From contig NZ_VIRN01000064.1 in NCBI RefSeq assembly GCF_008107725.1, positions 1,116,001 to 1,180,000 on the forward strand: 64,000 bases of DNA. Reading direction: 5' to 3'. Below, piece after piece: positions 58,984 through 64,000 of this stretch. This DNA is from Marinobacter sp. BW6. Its GTDB lineage: Bacteria; Pseudomonadota; Gammaproteobacteria; Pseudomonadales; Oleiphilaceae. The notes beneath the pieces are model-generated. The model was not told the DNA's origin. It did not search any database and was given only the letters and a program-made list of their open reading frames with translations. The position numbers and the translations under genes are program-made. Positions within the stretch are counted from its first letter, which is position 1, and every line of letters starts with the position of its first letter.

Positions 58984-59907
58984 ATGAATATCAAGAAGTT
59001 GAGGTGCTTCCGTGCGGTGGTAATACATGGCTCTTTGGTGGCGGCCGCATCTGTGATGAACCTGAGTCAGCCGGCAACCAGTCGTCTCATCTCCACATTA
59101 GAAGACGAACTGAAGCTAAAACTTTTCAAGCGTGAGAAGCGCCGCCTCGTGCTGACCCCTGAAGGCAAGGAGTTCTATCAGGAGGCAGAGAAGATTCTGG
59201 CCAACCTCGATGATCTGCCCCGCATCGTGAGGGAAATCAAGGATGGTGGTACCCGTACCCTTCGGATTGTGGCACTTGCCCGGCTGGCGAACAGCCTGGT
59301 TTCTCCGGCGCTTGCCCGGTTCGTGGCGGAACATCCTGAACAACGTTTCAGTGTAGACGTTCGAGGCCATCGTGATATCGAACAGTGGGTGGCTGGCAGG
59401 CATTACGACATTGCGGTGGCACTGACCAAGCCCTGCAACCACCCATCGGTGATTCAGAGGCCTTTCTTTGATACGGATGCCATGGTGATGGTGCCAAAAG
59501 GCCATCCGCTGGAACAGCTGGATTCCGTGACACCGGAACAGATGTCAGAACACGACATCATTGCGCTGGCTCCGGGACTGCGACCACGATTTCAGATGGA
59601 AGAGATCTTCAATGCCGCTGGCGTTGAACTCACCTGCAAGATCGAAACAACCTCCAGCGTGCTGGCCTGCCAGATGGTGGTAGAGGGGCTTGGCGTAACC
59701 ATTATTGACCGACTGGCAGCACTGGCGGTTGATGAAAGCCGATACAGTCTGCTGCCCCTGAACCCGACATACAGGCTTCAGTTTGTTCTGCTCTTTCCTC
59801 CGGGCTTTGAAGAAACACCAGCGACTAAGAGCCTGGTTCGTTGCCTTGGTAACCAGGTACGCGAGTCTCTGGGCGATCACGCCGTGATGACTGGCGACAT
59901 CGATTAA
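58984..59907 (+). CDS. LysR-family transcriptional regulator
   Basis: A 307-residue LysR protein: winged helix (LRCFRAVVIHGSLVAAASVMNLSQPATSRLISTLEDEL, about 6-43) and a periplasmic-binding-type sensor domain. GGAG lies seven bases upstream. Divergent from the porin gene and upstream of a peptide ABC operon, each side bearing the same palindrome. Confidence 0.92.
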   Translation: MNIKKLRCFRAVVIHGSLVAAASVMNLSQPATSRLISTLEDELKLKLFKREKRRLVLTPEGKEFYQEAEKILANLDDLPRIVREIKDGGTRTLRIVALARLANSLVSPALARFVAEHPEQRFSVDVRGHRDIEQWVAGRHYDIAVALTKPCNHPSVIQRPFFDTDAMVMVPKGHPLEQLDSVTPEQMSEHDIIALAPGLRPRFQMEEIFNAAGVELTCKIETTSSVLACQMVVEGLGVTIIDRLAALAVDESRYSLLPLNPTYRLQFVLLFPPGFEETPATKSLVRCLGNQVRESLGDHAVMTGDID

Positions 59908-59909
59908 AG

Positions 59910-59924
59910 ATGCATTAATTGCAT
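59910..59924. promoter_or_regulatory. Putative LysR box upstream of the ABC operon
   Basis: ATGCATTAATTGCAT is ATGC-N7-GCAT, identical in layout to the box at 58952, and lies 135 bp before the binding-protein start. Confidence 0.6.
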
Positions 59925-60058
59925 AGAAATATGACTTATATTCAATTTTAAAATCAATTAGCCGTCCCTAAACTGGCCTCATTCACTGATCGCCCATCAA
60001 TGAACCTCGCCAGGGTGGGTTGGTTAGATTCTCCAAATAATGACAATCAGGAGGAGAG

Positions 60059-61612
60059 ATGAGGACCCGGACCCCGGTGCCATTCAAAAACCGATTAACG
60101 AGCGTGGTCGTCGCTGGCCTCTTGCCGTTGTGCGCAAACGCAGGCAAGGACGACAACACGCTGGTGGTTGCTTTTGAAAAACCACTGACCACCGTCGACC
60201 GGCTCTATTCGATCCAGCGTGAGGGACTGATTCTCTCCCGCCTGACCGACGACGGCCTTTTCTATGTGAACCCAGAGTCTCTCGAATTTGAGCCACTGGC
60301 TGCCGAGTCTTATGAGTGGGTCAATGAAACCACGCTGGATGTCACCGTGCGGGACGATGTGCTTTTCCATGATGGAAGCAAACTGACCGCCGACGATGTG
60401 GTTTATACCTTTGAATGGGTGCTCGATGGAGAGTCCGACACCAGTCGCGGACCTGTGATTCAGTCTTGGCTCGAGAGCATTGAGAAGACCGGCCCGAGAA
60501 CCGTGCGCTTTAACCTGCGGCTGCCGTATCCAATGGCGTTGCGGGACATGGCGATCAGTATCCCTGTACGCAAAAAGGGTACGTATGAGGGGGCCGATGG
60601 AATGGAGGACGCGGCCGAAGACAGACCGCTGAACGGTATTGGCCCATACCGGATCAAGGAGTTCAGTGCCGGCCGGGAAATTGTCATTGAGCGTTTTGAT
60701 AATTACTACCAGGCCAGTCCGAAAGCCAATCCCGCTATTGAAACCATGATATTCCGGGTCATCCCGGACCAGGGGACCCAACAGGCGGAGCTGCTCAGTG
60801 GTGGTATCGACATGATGATGGGCGTGCCGCCGGATGTGGCCGACAACATCAGCCACCTCCCGGGTGTCGAGCGCAAGGAAGGCAATGATATTCGCATTGG
60901 CTACATCACTCTGGACGCTGCCGGCTATTCAGACCCGGAAAGCCCGTTTACCAAACTCAAGGTGCGTCAGGCGATCAATCACGCCATCAATCGCGAGGAA
61001 ATCACCCGATATCTGGTGCGCGGCAGTGCGGAGGTGGTTCCTTATGCCTGTCACCCCCGGCAGTTTGGCTGCAAAGGTGACGGCCCGGTTTATCCCTACA
61101 ATCCTGAAAAGGCGAAGCGGCTTCTGGAAGAAGCCGGTTACCCGGATGGCTTTGCCTTCAAGCTGTGGGCCTACCGGGAAAAGATCATTGCCGAAGCCGT
61201 GGTCAGCGACCTGAAGGCGATCGGTCTGGATGTTGATCTTCGGTTCGTGAAGCTGAATGTGTTCGCCAAAGTCCGCAATGACAAGGACATGGAAGCGTTC
61301 TTTGCCTCCTACGGTAGTGGTGGTACCGCTGACGCCTCTGCTTCAACCGGGGTGCACTTTGCCGAGGGTTCTGCCCGCAACTACACCGATGACGAAGCGC
61401 TGGCAGAGACCGTTCTGGCCGCCGAGCGCACCATCGACACCGATAAGAGGAAACGGCTTTATCGTGAGGCCCTGAATCGCATTGCCGAGCAGGCCTACTG
61501 GGTTCCCATGTTTTCCTACAGCCAAAACTACCTGCTGTCGCCGGGGCTTGAGTTCTCAGTTCCCAAAGACGGTGTTCCGCGTTTCTGGCAAGCCAGCTGG
61601 AGCGACCAATAA
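60059..61612 (+). CDS. Peptide-type ABC transporter substrate-binding protein
   Basis: A 517-residue periplasmic protein of the SBP_bac_5 (dipeptide/oligopeptide/nickel) family. Signal peptide (about 1-28), then DALVVAFEKPLTTVDRL-like region, FHDGSKLTADDVVYTFEW, and the long two-lobe body. AGGAGG precedes the start. Its stop overlaps the permease start (TAATG). Confidence 0.93.
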   Translation: MRTRTPVPFKNRLTSVVVAGLLPLCANAGKDDNTLVVAFEKPLTTVDRLYSIQREGLILSRLTDDGLFYVNPESLEFEPLAAESYEWVNETTLDVTVRDDVLFHDGSKLTADDVVYTFEWVLDGESDTSRGPVIQSWLESIEKTGPRTVRFNLRLPYPMALRDMAISIPVRKKGTYEGADGMEDAAEDRPLNGIGPYRIKEFSAGREIVIERFDNYYQASPKANPAIETMIFRVIPDQGTQQAELLSGGIDMMMGVPPDVADNISHLPGVERKEGNDIRIGYITLDAAGYSDPESPFTKLKVRQAINHAINREEITRYLVRGSAEVVPYACHPRQFGCKGDGPVYPYNPEKAKRLLEEAGYPDGFAFKLWAYREKIIAEAVVSDLKAIGLDVDLRFVKLNVFAKVRNDKDMEAFFASYGSGGTADASASTGVHFAEGSARNYTDDEALAETVLAAERTIDTDKRKRLYREALNRIAEQAYWVPMFSYSQNYLLSPGLEFSVPKDGVPRFWQASWSDQ

Positions 61613-62529
61613 TGCTTAATTACATCCTCCGACGTGGGCTGATGGCCCTGCTAGTAGCACTGACAGTGTCTTTCGGCACGTTTGCACTGTTCCATTTTGC
61701 GACGGACCCCGCTCAGACCATTGCGGGCGAAGACGCGCCCCAGGAAATGGTCGACGATATCCGCGAGCAGTACGGTTTTGACCGGCCGGTGTCTGTCCAG
61801 TACGCCGACTGGCTTGGCAGTGCCCTTCAGGGCGATTTCGGCCAGAGCTATTTCTGGAAGCAACCGGTGGTGGAACTGATCAAGGACCACGCCAAAGTCA
61901 CCATCGTGCTGGCGCTGGCGGCATTGGGGGTCACCATCCTGATCGCGCTGCCATTGGGAATCAGTGCAGCCCTGAAACCCAACAGTTGGGTGGACCGGTT
62001 TGCACTGTCGACGGCGGTGTCGGCCCAGGCCATCCCCAACTTCTGGCTGGGCCTGATGCTGATCATCCTGTTCTCCGTGACCTTTCCGATATTTCCGGTG
62101 TCCGGTGATGCCACCTGGAAACACTATGTACTGCCTGCGCTGGTACTCGGGGCCAGCTCGGTCCCTGCGGTGATGCGCTTGACCCGAACTGGTCTGCTGG
62201 ACGTGCTCTCATCCGATTACATTCGCACCGCTCGCGCCAAGGGCTTTATGGGCTACCGGTTGATTCTGCAGCAGGCCATGCGCAACGCCTTGCTGCCTAT
62301 TGTCAGTGTGCTGGCCGTGCAGCTTGGCCACAAGCTGGGTGGTTCGGTGGTGACCGAATCAGTATTCAGTATGAATGGCCTTGGCCGCCTGGCCGTGGAA
62401 TCCATTTTCAACTCGGACATTCCGACAGTGCAGTCTTTGATCCTGATCTTTGTACTGACGTTCGTACTGCTCACGCTGGCGGCTGATCTGATCAACGCCT
62501 GGCTTGACCCACGGATCCGGATGGGGTGA
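61612..62529 (+). CDS. Peptide ABC transporter permease (DppB-like)
   Basis: A 305-residue permease with six helices. N-terminal MLNYILRRGLMALLVALTVSF and an EAA-loop segment (DYIRTARAKGF) define the DppB/OppB class. Overlaps the binding-protein stop by one base and is followed 3 bp later by the second permease. Confidence 0.94.
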   Translation: MLNYILRRGLMALLVALTVSFGTFALFHFATDPAQTIAGEDAPQEMVDDIREQYGFDRPVSVQYADWLGSALQGDFGQSYFWKQPVVELIKDHAKVTIVLALAALGVTILIALPLGISAALKPNSWVDRFALSTAVSAQAIPNFWLGLMLIILFSVTFPIFPVSGDATWKHYVLPALVLGASSVPAVMRLTRTGLLDVLSSDYIRTARAKGFMGYRLILQQAMRNALLPIVSVLAVQLGHKLGGSVVTESVFSMNGLGRLAVESIFNSDIPTVQSLILIFVLTFVLLTLAADLINAWLDPRIRMG

Positions 62530-62532
62530 ACC

Positions 62533-63471
62533 ATGACTGCTAGAAACGCTATGAATCCATCTGAACTGACAGCCGACGAACGGCACATCGAGTCGGAAGA
62601 GGCCGGTCTTGGCCTCAGCCCGACTATGGCAGCTCTCAAGCGCGCCCGCAGCCACTATGGCCTGAAGATCGGCTTCGGCATCCTGCTGGTAATGGCTGTG
62701 TTTGCCCTGTTTGCTCCCTGGCTGGCACCCCATGATCCATACCTGCAGAACCTGCCCATGCGTATGCTGCCGCCGGTCTGGGTAGAAGGCGGCACCTGGG
62801 AATACCTGCTGGGTACTGATCATCTAGGCCGGGATTACCTCAGCCGCATTATCTACGGTGCTCGCATCTCCATGACCATCGGTATTGGGGCCGCCACCAT
62901 TGGCATGATCATCGGCGTCACCCTTGGTCTGCTCGCCGGGTACTTCGGCGGCTGGCTGGATCAGGCGGTGAACTTTCTGGTGACTTGCCAGCTGGCGGTG
63001 CCCAGCCTGCTGTTGATAATGGCGCTGGTGTTCGTCATTGGCCAGTCGATCACGGTGGTGATCTTCGTGATTGGTGCCACTCACTGGGTGTTTTATCTGG
63101 TGGTCACGCGATCAGCAACGCTGCGAATGCGGGAATTGGATTTTGTCGCAGCGGCACAGGCCATGGGGTGCAGCAAATTCCAGATTGCGGTCAAGGAAGT
63201 GCTGCCGAACCTGGTCAACCAGATCATGGTGATTTTCACCCTGGAGGTGGCGGTGGCGATCCTGAACGAGGCTACCCTGTCATTCCTGGGCCTGGGCATT
63301 CCATCGCCGATTCCGTCCTGGGGTCTGATGATCGCCGAAGGCAAGCAGGCGATGTTCTTCCAGCCCTGGCTGGTGATTCTGCCCGGCATCTCGCTATTCA
63401 TCCTCGTTATTGCCATCAACCTGCTGGGTGATGGTGTGCGGGACGTGACCGTTACCAATCGGAGGAATTGA
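62533..63471 (+). CDS. Peptide ABC transporter permease (DppC-like)
   Basis: A 312-residue permease with a cytoplasmic N-terminal stretch, six helices and an EAA-type loop (LDFVAAAQAMGCSKFQIAVKEVLPN). Second permease of the heterodimeric channel. Ends one base before the ATPase start. Confidence 0.94.
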   Translation: MTARNAMNPSELTADERHIESEEAGLGLSPTMAALKRARSHYGLKIGFGILLVMAVFALFAPWLAPHDPYLQNLPMRMLPPVWVEGGTWEYLLGTDHLGRDYLSRIIYGARISMTIGIGAATIGMIIGVTLGLLAGYFGGWLDQAVNFLVTCQLAVPSLLLIMALVFVIGQSITVVIFVIGATHWVFYLVVTRSATLRMRELDFVAAAQAMGCSKFQIAVKEVLPNLVNQIMVIFTLEVAVAILNEATLSFLGLGIPSPIPSWGLMIAEGKQAMFFQPWLVILPGISLFILVIAINLLGDGVRDVTVTNRRN

Positions 63472-63472
63472 T

Positions 63473-64000
63473 ATGAGCACGGCTTCCATTCTGGATATCC
63501 AGGATCTGTCAGTCGACATTCCGACCGATTCGAGCACGCTGCACGCGGTGCGGGGCATCAGCCTGGAGCTCAATCGGGGCGAAACCCTGGGTATTGTGGG
63601 CGAATCCGGCTCTGGTAAATCCATGACGGCTTTGGCTCTGATGAACCTGCTGCCACCGGCTGCCCGGCGCCAGGCGTCCTGTATCGACTTTGACGGCAGT
63701 GACCTGACTCACGCCACAGAACGTGAACTGGCCAGCAAGATCCGGGGCCAGCGCATCGGAATGATTTTCCAGGAGCCGATGACCAGCCTGAATCCGGTGT
63801 ATTCGATCGGCCGGCAGCTCAAGGAAACCATGACGCTGCATAGGAAGGTATCCGACGCAGAGGCCGAAAAGCGGGCAATCTACCTGCTGGAGAAGGTAGG
63901 CCTGCCAGACCCTGCCAGCCGGCTTAAGCAGTACCCCCATGAATTGTCCGGTGGTCAGCGTCAGCGGGTGATGATCGCCATGGCCCTGATGAACGAGCCG
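63473..64000 (+). CDS. Peptide ABC transporter ATPase (partial)
   Basis: The first 176 codons of a DppD/OppD-like ATPase, cut by the window's right edge. Walker A GESGSGKS and signature LSGGQRQRV are present. GGAGGAATTGAT provides the ribosome site. The rest of the gene and possibly a second ATPase lie outside the window. Confidence 0.93.
   Translation, partial: MSTASILDIQDLSVDIPTDSSTLHAVRGISLELNRGETLGIVGESGSGKSMTALALMNLLPPAARRQASCIDFDGSDLTHATERELASKIRGQRIGMIFQEPMTSLNPVYSIGRQLKETMTLHRKVSDAEAEKRAIYLLEKVGLPDPASRLKQYPHELSGGQRQRVMIAMALMNEP

Noticed and set aside
1-64000. CRISPR arrays, rRNA and tRNA genes
   Set aside because: I found no regularly spaced direct repeats and no tRNA- or rRNA-like sequences by reading; a covariance search would be needed to exclude divergent ones.

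Overview
The window looks like chromosome from a marine gammaproteobacterium, most plausibly Marinobacter or a close relative. This rests on the moderately high GC of the housekeeping genes, a ureDABCEFG urease cluster, a tsdB-tsdA-like thiosulfate dehydrogenase pair, a RadD helicase, cold-shock and DUF1294 proteins, a trimeric-porin-like protein and many small envelope proteins. The assignment comes from gene content and general familiarity, not from a database search. I saw no rRNA, tRNA or CRISPR array.

Layout. 1-4.9 kb: the 3' end of ureD, then ureABCEFG and a 61-residue membrane protein, closed by a terminator. 5.0-11.7 kb: an AT-richer accessory block. A NERD-domain protein is followed by single-gene units (HEPN-like, trypsin/SEC-C protease, DUF4365-like nuclease fold, a truncated small ORF, a RelA/SpoT-domain protein and one inverted gene). 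Several are separated by 70-72 bp elements with the 5' RYYYAAC and 3' GTTRRRY cores and imperfect stems of integron attC sites. No integrase gene is in the window, so this looks like a cluster of attC sites lacking an integrase (CALIN), partly broken up by a short dispersed repeat. 11.8-21.8 kb: small enzymes (tautomerase, hydrolases, methyltransferase, MOSC, SDR), lipoproteins and a two-gene CARDB/membrane operon bracketed by about 100 bp direct repeats. 22.0-30.1 kb: the tsdBA-like pair, an FNT channel, yiaWV-like genes, a PAS-GGDEF diguanylate cyclase, an MscS channel and an orphan solute-binding protein. 30.2-44.4 kb: DUF3010/SEC-C, lipoproteins, cold-shock proteins, a TetR-SDR pair, a hydroxyisobutyrate-dehydrogenase-like enzyme, a CadC-like regulator opposite a tautomerase, RadD, and an SlyD-like isomerase. 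44.5-57.5 kb: an M28 peptidase, aldo/keto reductase, DUF6152 pair, Nudix hydrolase, ferric-reductase-like flavoprotein, K+ channel, and several small envelope proteins. 57.6-64 kb: a porin, a divergent LysR regulator, and a peptide-type ABC transporter that runs off the right edge.

A thread through the window is a short degenerate repeat with core close to ACCGGGACAGATYTATTTT. It occurs at least 16 times from 9.5 to 43.8 kb, almost always intergenic, often within 30 bp of a stop codon, and repeatedly next to truncated genes or attC remnants. Several gene fragments match intact genes elsewhere in the window (a zinc-ribbon membrane protein, a MOSC protein and a 55-residue zinc protein), so the middle of the window has been shaped by duplication and partial deletion.

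At the right end, two copies of the same LysR-type box (ATGC-N7-GCAT) lie one in the porin/LysR divergent region and one upstream of the ABC operon. This suggests that outer-membrane and inner-membrane uptake steps are controlled together.
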